In this document: in pieces, positions 45,095 through 58,634 of the stretch
Layout: each line of letters starts with the position of its first letter
Position numbering within the stretch: position 1 is the first letter of the stretch
Source: Egicoccus halophilus
GTDB lineage: Bacteria; Actinomycetota; Nitriliruptoria; Nitriliruptorales; Nitriliruptoraceae
DNA: 64,000 nt
Assembly: GCF_004300825.1 (NCBI RefSeq)
Contig: NZ_CP036250.1
Location: 3,483,001 to 3,547,000, forward strand
Direction of reading: 5' to 3'
Position numbers and translations under genes: made by a program
Notes under the pieces: model-generated
The model's input: the letters and a program-made list of their open reading frames with translations, nothing else
Database searches by the model: none
What the model was told of the DNA's origin: nothing

Positions 45095-46525
45095 TCAGAT
45101 CGTGATGTCGGACATCACGTGCTTGATGCGCGTGTAGTCCTCGAGGCCGTACATCGACAGGTCCTTGCCGTGGCCGGAGTGCTTGAACCCGCCGTGGGGC
45201 ATCTCCGCCACGATCGGGATGTGGGTGTTGATCCACACCGCGCCGAAGTCGAGCCCTCTGGCCATGCGCATGGCCCGCCCGTGGTCCCGGGTCCAGACAC
45301 TGGAGGCGAGGCCGTACTTGACGCCGTTCGCCCAGCGCAGCGCCTGGTCCTCGTCGTCGAAGCGCTGCACGGTCAGCACCGGACCGAAGATCTCGGTCTG
45401 GCTCATCTCGTCGTCGGGGCGCAGGCCGGCCACGACCGTGGGCTCGAAGAAGAAGCCGTCGCGGACCAACGGCGAGCCGCCGGCCACGACCTCGAGGTGG
45501 CCGGGAGCCCGGTCGAAGAAGCCCCGCACGCGTGCGTGCTGGTCGGCGTTGTTGAGCGGCCCGTAGTCGGGTTCCTCGTCGTCGTTCGGCGCGCCCGTCG
45601 AGGTCGCCCGGGCCTGCTCGGCCAGCGCCGCCACGAGGTCGTCGTGGATGCGCGGGCCGGCCAGGACCCGTGACGCGGCGGTGCAGTCCTGCCCGGCGTT
45701 GAAGTAGCCGGCCCCGGCGATGCCGGCGGCCGCGTGTTCGACGTCGGCGTCGTCGAACACGATCACCGGCGCCTTGCCGCCGAGCTCGAGATGGGTGATC
45801 TTGAGGTCACGCGCGACCGCCTCGGCGACCTCCATGCCCGCACGGACCGAACCGGTGACCGACACGAACTGTGGGATCTCGTGGGTGACCAGACTGCGGC
45901 CGGTGTCCCGGTCCCCGCAGACGACGTTCATCACCCCCGGCGGCAGGAACTCCTGCATGAGCTCGGCCATCCAGGCCGTGGAGACCGGCGTGGTGTCGCT
46001 GGGCTTGAGCACGACCGCGTTGCCGGCCGCGAGCGCCGGCGCGAACTTCCACACCGCCATCATCATCGGGTAGTTCCACGGTGACACCTGCGCACAGACC
46101 CCGATCGGCTCCCGACGGACGTAGGAGGTGTGCCCCGCCAGGTACTCGCCGGCGGAACGGCCCTCCAGCACCCGCGCGGCGCCGGCGAAGAAGCGGATCT
46201 GGTCGACGGCCGGCGGCAGCTCCTCCTCCATCGTGAGCTGGAACGGCTTGCCGGTGTTCTCGCACTCGAGCCGGACCAGCTCCTCGCCGCGCTCCTCGAT
46301 CGCGTCGGCGATCCTGAGCAGCGCGCGGCTGCGCTCGGACGGCGTCGCGTCCCGCCAGCCGGGAAAGGCGTCGGCGGCCGCACGACAGGCGTCGTCGACG
46401 TCCTGTGGGCCCGACCGCGGCGCGCTGCCGAAGACCTGTCCCGTCGACGGGTCGACCAGGTCCATGGTCTCGCCGGCGACCGGATCGCGCAGCTCGCCAC
46501 CGATCACGTTCTGCACCTTGCGCAC
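45095..46525 (-). CDS. Gamma-aminobutyraldehyde-type dehydrogenase
   Basis: 476-aa ALDH similar to PatD/YdcW and PuuC. The Asn is in [17 protein letters not shown], the Glu in [18 protein letters not shown] and the Cys in [15 protein letters not shown] (about residue 277); GQDCTA is characteristic of the aminobutyraldehyde and betaine-aldehyde group. The C terminus is [27 protein letters not shown]. The GTG start at 46525 follows GGGAGG. As the first gene leftward from the PucR promoter, it would oxidise 4-aminobutanal to GABA. Confidence 0.88.
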   Translation of the reverse strand: MRKVQNVIGGELRDPVAGETMDLVDPSTGQVFGSAPRSGPQDVDDACRAAADAFPGWRDATPSERSRALLRIADAIEERGEELVRLECENTGKPFQLTMEEELPPAVDQIRFFAGAARVLEGRSAGEYLAGHTSYVRREPIGVCAQVSPWNYPMMMAVWKFAPALAAGNAVVLKPSDTTPVSTAWMAELMQEFLPPGVMNVVCGDRDTGRSLVTHEIPQFVSVTGSVRAGMEVAEAVARDLKITHLELGGKAPVIVFDDADVEHAAAGIAGAGYFNAGQDCTAASRVLAGPRIHDDLVAALAEQARATSTGAPNDDEEPDYGPLNNADQHARVRGFFDRAPGHLEVVAGGSPLVRDGFFFEPTVVAGLRPDDEMSQTEIFGPVLTVQRFDDEDQALRWANGVKYGLASSVWTRDHGRAMRMARGLDFGAVWINTHIPIVAEMPHGGFKHSGHGKDLSMYGLEDYTRIKHVMSDITI

Positions 46526-46844
46526 TGGCTCGACCTCCCGGTCCGCTCCTGCCCGCTGCCACGATGCCTGCCACGGACGTCTCCCTCGTCCGCGTCACCG
46601 GCTCCGCCGCACACCGGCTTCCGATCTCGCGCCGCGAACCGTAGGACCGGCCGGCGATCGATGTCGTTGGCCGTCCGGCGCTGGTCGCGGGTGTGGCCTT
46701 GGCCACCTGGCGAAGTGTTGCACGGATCGTCGCGGCGCCTGGCCGATCGTCGTACGCATCCCGCGCACGGTCGTGGGTTCGGCCGATGCCGCCCCGGGAG
46801 GACCGCCGTAGCGTGTGCCGAGCGGCCGAGGGAGATGTCGCGAC
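46526..46844. promoter_or_regulatory. Divergent promoter between aldehyde dehydrogenase and pucR
   Basis: This 319-bp gap has no supported gene. It holds a palindrome, GTGGCC-TT-GGCCAC, at 46693-46706, placed near the middle and therefore able to affect both directions. TTGGCC and CGATCG-rich stretches surround it, but no clear -35/-10 pair stands out. GAGGGAG at 46828-46834 is the likely ribosome site of pucR. A PucR-family activator normally binds in such an intergenic region. Confidence 0.4.
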
Positions 46845-48563
46845 GTGGGTACGACGGAATCCGGCGCGACCGCGCCCGAAACGCGACGGTCCGGGCAGTA
46901 CGCTCCGGCGGTCCTCGACCCGAAGGGTCCCGTGCCGCTCTGGCCGTCGGAACTGCTGGCCGATCCCGGTCTCGGGCTCGAGCTCGTCGCCGGCCGGGCA
47001 GGACTGGACCGGCGTGGCCCGATCCGCTGGGCCCACATCGCCGACACGCCCGACCCGACCCCCTGGCTCGAGGGCGGGGAACTGCTGCTCACCACCGGTC
47101 TGGGGGTGAAGGACAGCCCGTCGCTGCAACAGCGCCTGATCGCCGGGCTCGCCGGACGTGGTGTGGTCGCCGTCGGGTTCGGCACCGGCGTGAGCCTCGA
47201 GGAGGTACCGGCCACCATGGTGGCCGCCTGCGACAGCGCCGCGCTGCCCCTGTTCACGGTGCCCTACGAGGTGCCCTTCCTCGCCGTCACCCGCCGGGTG
47301 TCTCGCGCGGTGTTCGAGGAGCACTTCGCCACCCTGCGCAGCGCGGTCACGTTGCACCGGCAGGTGCTGGCCGCGGTCGTCGCCGACCACGGGCTCCGGG
47401 GCGTGCTGGCCACGGTCGGTCGCGCGATGCCGACGACGGCCCTGCTCGCCTTCGACTTCGCGGGTGCGGAGCTCGCCCGCCACGACCCCGACGGGCGACT
47501 CGACGGACTTGCACCCGAACTGCTGTGGAAGGCCGCGGCCGCCGAGGGACCGGCCGCGACGCTGCCCGACGGTCAGCTGGTGACCAGCGCCACGGTCCGC
47601 ATCGGACAGGAGCTCGAGGCGGTCGTCGCCGTCGTGACCGCCGAGTCGCTGATCGAGCACCAGACGCTGCTCTTCGAGCAGGGTGTCGCGGGCGTGTCGC
47701 TGGAGCGCGCCCGACGCCGATCGGTCCGCGAGGCACAGCGTGCCCGGGTCGACGAGCTGCTCGAGGAGGTCGCCGCCGGACGTGACACCCCCGGCCTCGT
47801 CGCCCGGGCGCTGCGACGGCTCGGCGTCCCACCACCGGCCGCCTACCGGGTGCTGGCCGTCGCCCGCCCGGACGGCGTCGGCGACGCCCAGCTGGCCGCC
47901 GTGGTCGAGGACGCCCTGCTCCCGTTCGGCCGCCCCGTCGTGGGCCGACTCGCGGAGACGTGGTTCGCCCTGGTCCCCGTTCCGGCCGACACCGATGCTG
48001 GGGGGCACGACGCCCGCGCCCACGACCACGACGGCCGGGACACCGACGACGGCCCCACCGGCGGCGACCACCCCGACGCGGCCACCCGGATCGTCGAGGC
48101 GCTGCGCGCCCGCGGCTGGCCGCGACCGCGGGTCGGGCGCAGTCGGGTGAAGACGGGCGCCGAGGCGTTGCGTGCCGCCATCCGGGAAGCCAGCGTGGCG
48201 CTGCGCGTCGACGACGGCACCGCCGTGCACGACGTGGACCAGCTCGGTCTGTCCGGGCTGCTGGCCGGCATCCGCGACGACCTCGGCGCGACCGACTTCG
48301 TCACCTCGGTGCTCGGCCCCGTCCTCGACCACGACGCCCGCGAGGCGACCCGCCTCGTCGACACCCTGCGCGCCTACCTCGCGCACGGCTGCCGACCCGG
48401 CCCGGCCGCCGCGGAGCTGTGCGTGCACCGGCACACCCTGACCTACCGGCTCGACCGGATCCGGGAGCTCACCGGCCGCGACCCGCGCGGCGGCGACCAC
48501 CTGCTCGAGTACGGCCTCGCCCTCGAGCTGCATGCCCGAACGACGGCCCGGGAGCCCACGTGA
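46845..48563 (+). CDS. PucR-family transcriptional regulator
   Basis: 572-aa regulator. The N-terminal PucR domain (residues about 25-150) starts PLWPSELLADPGLGLELVAGRAGLDRRGPIRWAHIADTPDPTPWLEGGELLLTTG. A GGDEF-like middle region follows, with a His/Asp-rich insertion near residues 395-420. The C-terminal helix-turn-helix is LRAYLAHGCRPGPAAAELCVHRHTLTYRLDRIRELTGRDPR. Such proteins activate purine or amine catabolism when the inducer is bound. The GTG at 46845 is chosen with GAGGGAG upstream; a GTG at 46815 is possible. Its stop overlaps the next start as GTGA. Confidence 0.88.
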   Translation: MGTTESGATAPETRRSGQYAPAVLDPKGPVPLWPSELLADPGLGLELVAGRAGLDRRGPIRWAHIADTPDPTPWLEGGELLLTTGLGVKDSPSLQQRLIAGLAGRGVVAVGFGTGVSLEEVPATMVAACDSAALPLFTVPYEVPFLAVTRRVSRAVFEEHFATLRSAVTLHRQVLAAVVADHGLRGVLATVGRAMPTTALLAFDFAGAELARHDPDGRLDGLAPELLWKAAAAEGPAATLPDGQLVTSATVRIGQELEAVVAVVTAESLIEHQTLLFEQGVAGVSLERARRRSVREAQRARVDELLEEVAAGRDTPGLVARALRRLGVPPPAAYRVLAVARPDGVGDAQLAAVVEDALLPFGRPVVGRLAETWFALVPVPADTDAGGHDARAHDHDGRDTDDGPTGGDHPDAATRIVEALRARGWPRPRVGRSRVKTGAEALRAAIREASVALRVDDGTAVHDVDQLGLSGLLAGIRDDLGATDFVTSVLGPVLDHDAREATRLVDTLRAYLAHGCRPGPAAAELCVHRHTLTYRLDRIRELTGRDPRGGDHLLEYGLALELHARTTAREPT

Positions 48564-49930
48564 CCAACTACTGGCTCGCCACCTCGGCGGACGACCTGAC
48601 GCCCCGCGCACCACTCGAGGGCGACCGGCGCGCCGACGTCGCGGTCGTCGGTGGTGGTTACACCGGCCTGTGGACCGCCTGGTACCTGCGCGAGCGCGAC
48701 CCGGCCCTCGACGTCGTGGTGATCGAGGCCGAGACGGTCGGGTTCGGCGCGTCCGGCCGCAACGGCGCCTGGCTGTCCCCCGGCGTGGGCGTCACCCCGG
48801 GCGAGCTGGCCCGGCGCGCCTCCCCCGGCATCGCCGCCGCAACCGTGCGGGCGGTGCGCGACAGCATCGACGAGATCGCGGCCGTCTGCGACCGCGCCGG
48901 CATCGACGCGCAGCTGCGTCGCGGGGGCATCCTGCGCATCGCCCGCGGCCGCGCCGAGGTTCCCGCCCTGCACGCCGGACTCGACGAGCTGGTCCGGCTC
49001 GGGCTCGGCGACGGGGTCACGCTGCTCGACGCCGACGCACTGGCGGCCCGCGTCCGGGTCGCCGACGCCCTCGGGGCGCTGCACGACCCGTACGGCGCCG
49101 TCCACCATCCGGGCCGGCTCGTGCGCGGCCTCGCCCGCCGGCTCGAGGACGCCGGCGTGCGCATCGTCGAGGGCACCCGGGTCACCGACCTGCGCCCCGG
49201 ACCGCCCGCGGTCCAGGTCGTCACCGACCACGGGGTCGTGACCGCCGACACGGCCGTCCTCGCCACCGAGGCGTGGCTGCCGCAGCTGCCCGGCCGCGCC
49301 CGGGACGTGCTGCCGATCTACTCGCTGGTCGTGCTCACCGAACCGGTCGACGACGCGACGTGGGCCCGCATCGGCTGGCAGGGCCACGAGGCGCTGTCCT
49401 CGCACCGCTACACGGTCGACTACCTGTCGCGCACCGTCGACGGCCGGATCCTGTTCGGTGGCCGTGGGGCGCCGTACCACTTCGGCTCGGCCGTCGCCCC
49501 GGCCTTCGACCGCCACGACCGTACGCACGACGAACTCGCCCGGCAGCTCACGTCCTGGTTCCCCGATCTCGCCGGCGTGCGCGTCGAGCACCGGTGGGGC
49601 GGGCCGCTGGCGATGCCGCGCGACTGGCTGCCCGCGTTCCGGCACGATCCACGCACCGGCATCGCCACCGCCAACGGCTACACCGGCCAGGGCGTCGCCG
49701 CGACCAACCTCGCCGGGCGGGTGCTCGCCGACCTGATCGTCACCGGCACCACCGAGTACGCCGAGCTGCCGATGGTCGGCCACCGCCCGCGCCGCTGGGA
49801 GCCCGAACCGCTGCGCTGGCTCGCCGCCCGCTACCTGCAGCACTCCCTCGCCCGCCTCGACGCGAAGGCCGCCCGCACCGGCCGTCCTCCCACCGGTCGC
49901 ACCCTCGCCGAACGCCTCGTCCGGCACTGA
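48560..49930 (+). CDS. FAD-dependent amine/amino-acid oxidoreductase
   Basis: 456-aa DAO-family flavoprotein. It has DVAVVGGGYTGLWTAWYLRERDP near residue 25, VVIEAETVGFGASGRNGAWLSPG, and GYTGQGVAATNLAGRVLADLI at the C-terminal FAD site. It is a paralogue of the gene at 41204-42595 with the same order of motifs, but GRNGAW replaces GRNGGF. Start and stop overlap with pucR, so regulator and enzyme are translated together. The substrate is unknown; an amine or N-methylated amino acid is likely. Confidence 0.84.
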   Translation: MTNYWLATSADDLTPRAPLEGDRRADVAVVGGGYTGLWTAWYLRERDPALDVVVIEAETVGFGASGRNGAWLSPGVGVTPGELARRASPGIAAATVRAVRDSIDEIAAVCDRAGIDAQLRRGGILRIARGRAEVPALHAGLDELVRLGLGDGVTLLDADALAARVRVADALGALHDPYGAVHHPGRLVRGLARRLEDAGVRIVEGTRVTDLRPGPPAVQVVTDHGVVTADTAVLATEAWLPQLPGRARDVLPIYSLVVLTEPVDDATWARIGWQGHEALSSHRYTVDYLSRTVDGRILFGGRGAPYHFGSAVAPAFDRHDRTHDELARQLTSWFPDLAGVRVEHRWGGPLAMPRDWLPAFRHDPRTGIATANGYTGQGVAATNLAGRVLADLIVTGTTEYAELPMVGHRPRRWEPEPLRWLAARYLQHSLARLDAKAARTGRPPTGRTLAERLVRH

Positions 49931-49955
49931 GCCGGCGCGCTGCGCGCGGTCCTTC

Positions 49956-49986
49956 GTCGCGGGCGCGGGAACCCGCACGGCGCGAC
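49956..49986. terminator. Bipartite hairpin between convergent genes
   Basis: GTCGCG (49956-49961) pairs with CGCGAC (49981-49986), and inside it GCGGG-AA-CCCGC (49965-49976) forms a second stem. It lies between the second FAD oxidase and the CPBP protease genes, which converge. There is no T-run; the call rests on position and pairing. Confidence 0.4.
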
Positions 49987-50035
49987 ACCCGGGAGACCGC
50001 AGGACCTTGTGCCCGCCCGGCGCGGCGAGACGGGG

Positions 50036-50875
50036 TCAGACGGTGTCGAGGAACTGGCCGCCGAGCAGCGTCAGCCCCACGGAGACCGCGTTGAAGGCGG
50101 CGTGGGCGACGATCGGGACCACGAGGTTGCCGAAGCGGTGCAGCGACCAGGCCAGCGCCACGCCCAACGCGAGCAGCCCGGCGCTGTAGACGGGCTGCTG
50201 CACCTCGACATGGACGGCGGCGAAGACCAGGCCGGACACCAGCGCACCGGGCCACAGGCCGAGGCGTCGCTTGAGCGCCTGGAAGAGCACGCCGCGGAAG
50301 ATGACCTCCTCGACGACCGGGGCCATGACCACGGCCACCACGACCGCCAGCACGGTCGTCGCACCGCCGGCGGTCAGGTCGGTCAACAGCTGCTGCTCGG
50401 GCGGGTCGACGGGGCCGATCAGTTGCAGCACCAGCGCGATGACGGCGTTGACGCCGAGGAAACCGGCGATGCCGACCACGATCCCGTAGGCCGCCCGGGT
50501 CCAGGTCGGTGGCCGTGGTCCGAGCAACCGCCACGACAGCCGGTCCCGGGCCTGCAGGTAGGCCAGCGCGCCCGCGAGCCCGACCGCCTGCGACACCAAC
50601 GCCAGCAGCATCATGGTGGCGGTGTCGTCCTGGCTGACGAAGCCGAGCACGGCCGCCGGCAGGATGACGAGGAACTGCGCCAGGATCATCCACACGACCA
50701 GCAGTGCACCGTCCACGGCCGAGAACGGCACCGGGAAGGCGTCGGCGGCGCGGGCACCGTCGCGGTAGCCGCCGCCGGGCCAGGCCGGGTCGCCGTCCGC
50801 ACCGGGGGAGCCGGCCGGCGGAGGGCCCGACGGGCCGGCCGGCGGCGGACCGGGTGGTGGCGGGAGGTGACTCAT
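50036..50875 (-). CDS. CPBP-family intramembrane glutamic protease
   Basis: 279-aa membrane protein. A Pro/Gly-rich cytoplasmic N terminus (about 45 residues) precedes seven or eight membrane segments. The CPBP (Abi/RCE1) motifs are VVEEVIFRGVLFQAL (EExxxR), LVFAAVHVEVQQP (FxxxH) and IVAHAAFNAVSVG (HxxxN), which carry the catalytic Glu and His. The start overlaps the SpoIID-domain gene as ATGA. Its target is unknown; such proteases are often linked to envelope stress or bacteriocin processing. Confidence 0.85.
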   Translation of the reverse strand: MSHLPPPPGPPPAGPSGPPPAGSPGADGDPAWPGGGYRDGARAADAFPVPFSAVDGALLVVWMILAQFLVILPAAVLGFVSQDDTATMMLLALVSQAVGLAGALAYLQARDRLSWRLLGPRPPTWTRAAYGIVVGIAGFLGVNAVIALVLQLIGPVDPPEQQLLTDLTAGGATTVLAVVVAVVMAPVVEEVIFRGVLFQALKRRLGLWPGALVSGLVFAAVHVEVQQPVYSAGLLALGVALAWSLHRFGNLVVPIVAHAAFNAVSVGLTLLGGQFLDTV

Positions 50876-52650
50876 GACGGACTCCTGCGGGAACGGCGGA
50901 GGACGAGCGGGAGGAGCAGGACGGCGAGGACGGCTGCCGCGAGCAGGGCGACCACCCGCGAGCCTGGACCCGAGGTCGCGTCGCCGGTGCCGATGCGCTC
51001 GGCAACGGCCGCGGCCTGGTCGTCGCCGACCGTGACGGTCAGCGGACTGCCGGCCTCCGAGCCGTCGGTGTCGCGGGCGAGCAGGGCGACGGCGTAGTCG
51101 CCGGCCGGCACGGCCGCACCGCCGGCGTCCTCGTAGCGCCAGCTGGCGGCGTGCGAGCCGGGGTCGGCGGCGCCGAGATCACGCGAGAGGACCTCGTTCC
51201 CGTCGGCGTCGCGGACCGAGAGACGCAGTAGCGCAGGCCGGTTGACCTCGACCTCGACCACGACGGCGTCCCCGAGGTCGATCCCGGCGGCGGGGCGGGT
51301 GGCCGACACGTCGAGTGCGGCGTCGTGGCCCTCGGGAGGGGTCAGCGTCCACTGTTCACCGACGCGGGTGACGGTCCAGGTGCCGATGGCGGTCTCCTCG
51401 ACCACCTCGTCGCCGAGCGTTATCCGCATGGTCTGCGAGGGCCGCAACGTGAACGTGTCGGCGACGTCGAGGCCGACACGGACGCGTTCGGGCAGGGCGG
51501 CGCTGGAGGTCGGTCGACGGCCGTCGTAGTAGGCGGCGAGGATCTCGGCGTGGTCCTGTCCCTGTTCGGCGCGGCCGAGCGCGCCGTACTGCCCCATGCC
51601 GACCCCGTGGCCCCAGCCGCGCCCCTCGATGATGACGTGGTCGTCGTCGAGGTCGATCGTGAACCGGCTGGAGGGCAACGTCTCGGGCAGTCGCCGCAGC
51701 CCGTCGCCGCGGACGCCGGGGAACTCGTCGGGGTGGCGCTCGGCCGCGATGCGGCTGACGAACTCGCGGAAGGTGCGCACCCCGACGCGGACCTCGGTGC
51801 CGTCGGCTCCGGTCACCACGACGTCGGCGAACGGGTCGTGGACGTCGCCCTCACGGCGGACGTCGACGACGGGCGCGGCCGGTCCGAGGGTCTCGCCGCG
51901 GGCGACGATGTCGTCGAACTGGGCGCGGGTAAAGGGCACCGTCCAGCGGTGGTAGGGCGACACGGCGTCGGCCGGGTCCTCGGTGCCGACCAGGAACGGA
52001 CGCGGCCCCTCGGCGGGGAACACGAGCTCGTTCGGGTAGGTGCGACCACCCGAGGTGGAGAAGTAGCGGGCCAGGATCGGCGCGCCGGCGTCGTCGACGA
52101 GGACCTGTCCGGCGGTGGCGTCCACGGCCTCGCGCCACCGGTCCCCGAGGTCGTCGAGGACCACCTCGGCGCCGCGGAACACCTGGCAGGCGACGGTCGC
52201 GCAGATGTCGTAGTGGGAGAAGGTGCCGAGCTCGATCGAGTACCAGGCGTAGGTGCGGGCGGCGACGGCCTGGGCCTGGAGCGCCTCGAGGTGCCACCGC
52301 GAGGGCATCTCGGCGACACCGGCGACGTAGTCCTCCATCCCGAGCTCGTTGACGAGCAGCGTTCCCGACGAGCCGGCCCGGAACTCGAGGGTGTCGAGGT
52401 GACGACGTACCCCGCGCATCTCGTCGCCGACCCCCACCACGCCGTCGTCGGCGGCCTGGACCCGGAGCACACCGGTCCCGGTCCACGGTTGTCCCGCGAG
52501 GGTGTCACCCGCGAGGGTGGCTGCCGTGACGCCAGCGCCCTCGGGCAGCACGCCGGCGGGGGCGAGCAGCACGCCCAGCGCCGTTGCCAGCACGGCGAAC
52601 GCGGCCCGACGGTGCCGCCGGGGCGTCCTCCGGAGGTCGCGGTCAGGCAT
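50872..52650 (-). CDS. SpoIID/LytB-domain cell-wall protein
   Basis: 592-aa exported protein. A signal or anchor (AAFAVLATALGVLLAPAGVLP) lies near residues 16-36. The SpoIID/LytB domain covers about residues 75-380: LLVNELGMEDYVAGVAEMPSRWHLEALQAQAVAARTYAWY and FSTSGGRTYPNE, ending with GRGWGHGVGMGQYGALGRAEQGQDHAEILAAYYDG. A FlgD-like Ig fold with DADGNEVLSRDLG and a C-terminal membrane anchor (VVALLAAAVLAVLLLPLVLRR) follow. SpoIID is a lytic transglycosylase acting on stem-free glycan. It overlaps murA by eight bases, which supports a wall-remodelling role in a non-spore-forming setting. Confidence 0.88.
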   Translation of the reverse strand: MPDRDLRRTPRRHRRAAFAVLATALGVLLAPAGVLPEGAGVTAATLAGDTLAGQPWTGTGVLRVQAADDGVVGVGDEMRGVRRHLDTLEFRAGSSGTLLVNELGMEDYVAGVAEMPSRWHLEALQAQAVAARTYAWYSIELGTFSHYDICATVACQVFRGAEVVLDDLGDRWREAVDATAGQVLVDDAGAPILARYFSTSGGRTYPNELVFPAEGPRPFLVGTEDPADAVSPYHRWTVPFTRAQFDDIVARGETLGPAAPVVDVRREGDVHDPFADVVVTGADGTEVRVGVRTFREFVSRIAAERHPDEFPGVRGDGLRRLPETLPSSRFTIDLDDDHVIIEGRGWGHGVGMGQYGALGRAEQGQDHAEILAAYYDGRRPTSSAALPERVRVGLDVADTFTLRPSQTMRITLGDEVVEETAIGTWTVTRVGEQWTLTPPEGHDAALDVSATRPAAGIDLGDAVVVEVEVNRPALLRLSVRDADGNEVLSRDLGAADPGSHAASWRYEDAGGAAVPAGDYAVALLARDTDGSEAGSPLTVTVGDDQAAAVAERIGTGDATSGPGSRVVALLAAAVLAVLLLPLVLRRSRRSPS

Positions 52651-53935
52651 CCACATCGCTGGCGGGGACGCGTTCGACGTCGGCGCCCAGCGCCTGCAGA
52701 CGTGGGATCCAGTCGGCGTAGCCGCGGTCGACGTGGTGGACGTCGCGGACGACCGTGGTGCCGCGGGCGACCAGGCCGGCCAGCGTGCCCGCCGCACCGG
52801 CGCGCACGTCGAGGCCGGTGAACGTCGCGCCGACCAGCGGGGCGGGGCCGCGGATGAGCGCGTGGTGGCCGTCGATCTGGATGTCGGCGCCCATCCGCGC
52901 GAGCTCGTCGACGAACGAGAACCGCGACTCGAAGACGTTCTCGGTGCAGCGCGAGGTGCCCTCGGCCTGGGTGAGCAGCACCATCATCTGCGGTTGCAGG
53001 TCGGTCGGGAACCCCGGGTAGGGCAGGGTCACGAAGTCGACCGGGTCGAGGTCGCCGGCCTTGACCCGCAACGAGTCGCCGCCCTCCTCGATCACGACAC
53101 CGGCGGAGCGCAGCTTCAGCAGTGGCAGGGTGAGATCGGCCGGACGGACCCGTTCGATCACCACGTCGCCGCCGGTCAGCGCGGCGGCGACGGCGTACGT
53201 GCCGGCCTCGATGCGGTCGGGGCAGGTCTCCCAGGAGATCGGCGCGAGCCGGTCGACGCCCTCGATCTCCAGCGTCGGCGACCCGATGCCGTCGATGCGG
53301 GCGCCCATCGCGACCAGCATCCGGCACAGGTCCTGGATCTCGGGTTCACGGGCGGCGTTGTCGAGCACGGTGGTGCCGTCGGCGAGCACGGCCGCCATCA
53401 CCAGGTTCTCGGTGGCGCCGACGCTCGGGAAGTCCAACGTCAGGATCGCGCCGTGCAGTTCGCGGGCGACGACCTCGACCTCGTCGGCGCGCTCCTCCAC
53501 CTCGGCACCCATCGCCATCAGACCCCGCACGTGCATCTCGATGCGGCGGGCACCGATCTTGTCCCCGCCGGGCAGGGCGATGCGGGCCCGACGGGTGCGG
53601 CCGACCAGCGGGCCGAGACAGGAGATCGACGCCCGGATGCGGGTGACGGCGTCGCGCGGCGGCCGCCAGTCCGGCTCCACCGACGCGTCGATCGTGCAGC
53701 GCTCGTTGGCGAGGTCGAGGTCGACCCCGAGCCCGATGCCGCGCAGGACCTCGGCCATGACCGGCACGTCCGCGATACGCGGGATGGCCCCGAGCTCGAG
53801 CGTGCCGTCGCACAGGATGCCGGCGGCCATCAGCTTCAGCGCGCTGTTCTTGGCGCCCGACAGTCGGACGGTGCCCCGCAGGGGGGCACCGCCGCGGACG
53901 ACGAAGACGTCGGTGGAGGAGGTGGGATCCAGCAT
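52643..53935 (-). CDS. murA: UDP-N-acetylglucosamine 1-carboxyvinyltransferase
   Basis: First committed enzyme of peptidoglycan synthesis: transfers enolpyruvate from PEP to UDP-GlcNAc. 430 aa. Family residues are Lys-Asn in LSGAKNSALKLMAAG, RASISCLGPLVGR, and Asp in CPDRIEAGTYAVAAAL. The catalytic loop reads ALPGGDKIGARRIEMH: the Cys found in Escherichia coli MurA (Cys115) is Asp here, as in mycobacterial MurA, which makes those enzymes insensitive to fosfomycin. It follows atpC on the same strand after a hairpin. Confidence 0.94.
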   Translation of the reverse strand: MLDPTSSTDVFVVRGGAPLRGTVRLSGAKNSALKLMAAGILCDGTLELGAIPRIADVPVMAEVLRGIGLGVDLDLANERCTIDASVEPDWRPPRDAVTRIRASISCLGPLVGRTRRARIALPGGDKIGARRIEMHVRGLMAMGAEVEERADEVEVVARELHGAILTLDFPSVGATENLVMAAVLADGTTVLDNAAREPEIQDLCRMLVAMGARIDGIGSPTLEIEGVDRLAPISWETCPDRIEAGTYAVAAALTGGDVVIERVRPADLTLPLLKLRSAGVVIEEGGDSLRVKAGDLDPVDFVTLPYPGFPTDLQPQMMVLLTQAEGTSRCTENVFESRFSFVDELARMGADIQIDGHHALIRGPAPLVGATFTGLDVRAGAAGTLAGLVARGTTVVRDVHHVDRGYADWIPRLQALGADVERVPASDVDA

Positions 53936-54033
53936 GACCGCCGAGACTACCCGGGCCCGGCATCCGGCACGCTGCGACCGCGCGGCCGCAGACCCGCCGA
54001 CCGTCGCGAGCACGCGACCAACAGCATCGACGA

Positions 54034-54064
54034 CGACGGCGGCCCCGACCCGGGGCCGCCGTCG
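54034..54064 (-). terminator. Terminator hairpin after atpC
   Basis: CGACGGCGGCCCC (54034-54046), loop GACCC, and its exact complement (54052-54064) form a 13-bp stem, 23 bp after the atpC stop. No T-run follows. It separates the ATP synthase operon from murA. Confidence 0.7.
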
Positions 54065-54086
54065 AGGCGTGGAAGGCGTCGCTCGG

Positions 54087-54478
54087 TCAGCCGTCGGCGA
54101 CCGTCAAGCGGGTACGGGCGCGCTGGATCGAGGCGCGCAGCACCGGGTCGTCACCGGCGGCCTGACGGCCCTCGAGCTCGCGCAGTGCGGTCTCGGCCCG
54201 TGCGGCGTCGATCGAACTGGCGGGCTCGGCGACGTCGGCGAGGACGATCAGGCCGTCCCGCCCGACGTAGAGCAGCCCGTGGTGGACCGCGATGGTCTCC
54301 CACGTGCCGTCCTCGAGCTTGACGCGGACCGGGGCGATGTCGAGCTCGATCAGTGCCGGCTGGTGGCCCGGCAGGATGCCGATCTCGCCCTCGACGGAGC
54401 GGGCGTAGAGCTCGACCGCGTCGGCGGAGAGCACGTGGCGCTCCGCCGACACGACCTCGACGTGCATGGTGGTGGCCA

Positions 54479-54479
<1 letters not shown>
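54087..54479 (-). CDS. atpC: ATP synthase epsilon subunit
   Basis: 130-aa subunit of F1 that connects the gamma shaft to the c-ring and can inhibit ATP hydrolysis. The N-terminal beta sandwich shows MHVEVVSAERHVLSADAVELYARSVEGEIGILPGHQPALIELDIAPVRVKLEDG, with GLLYVGRDGLIVLADVAEPASSID, followed by the helical C-terminal hairpin. Its start overlaps the atpD stop by one base. It ends the operon. Confidence 0.95.
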
Positions 54480-56870
<2,391 letters not shown>

Positions 56871-56932
56871 TGGGGTCTCCTGGTGGGTCGAGGGACGGGT
56901 CGGACCGCGGGAGGGTCCGACCCGTGCCGTCG

Positions 56933-58582
<1,650 letters not shown>

Positions 58583-58634
58583 GTGTTGATCCTTGCGTGT
58601 CTCGGCCCGCGATCGGGGCCGTCGGGGGCGCGTG

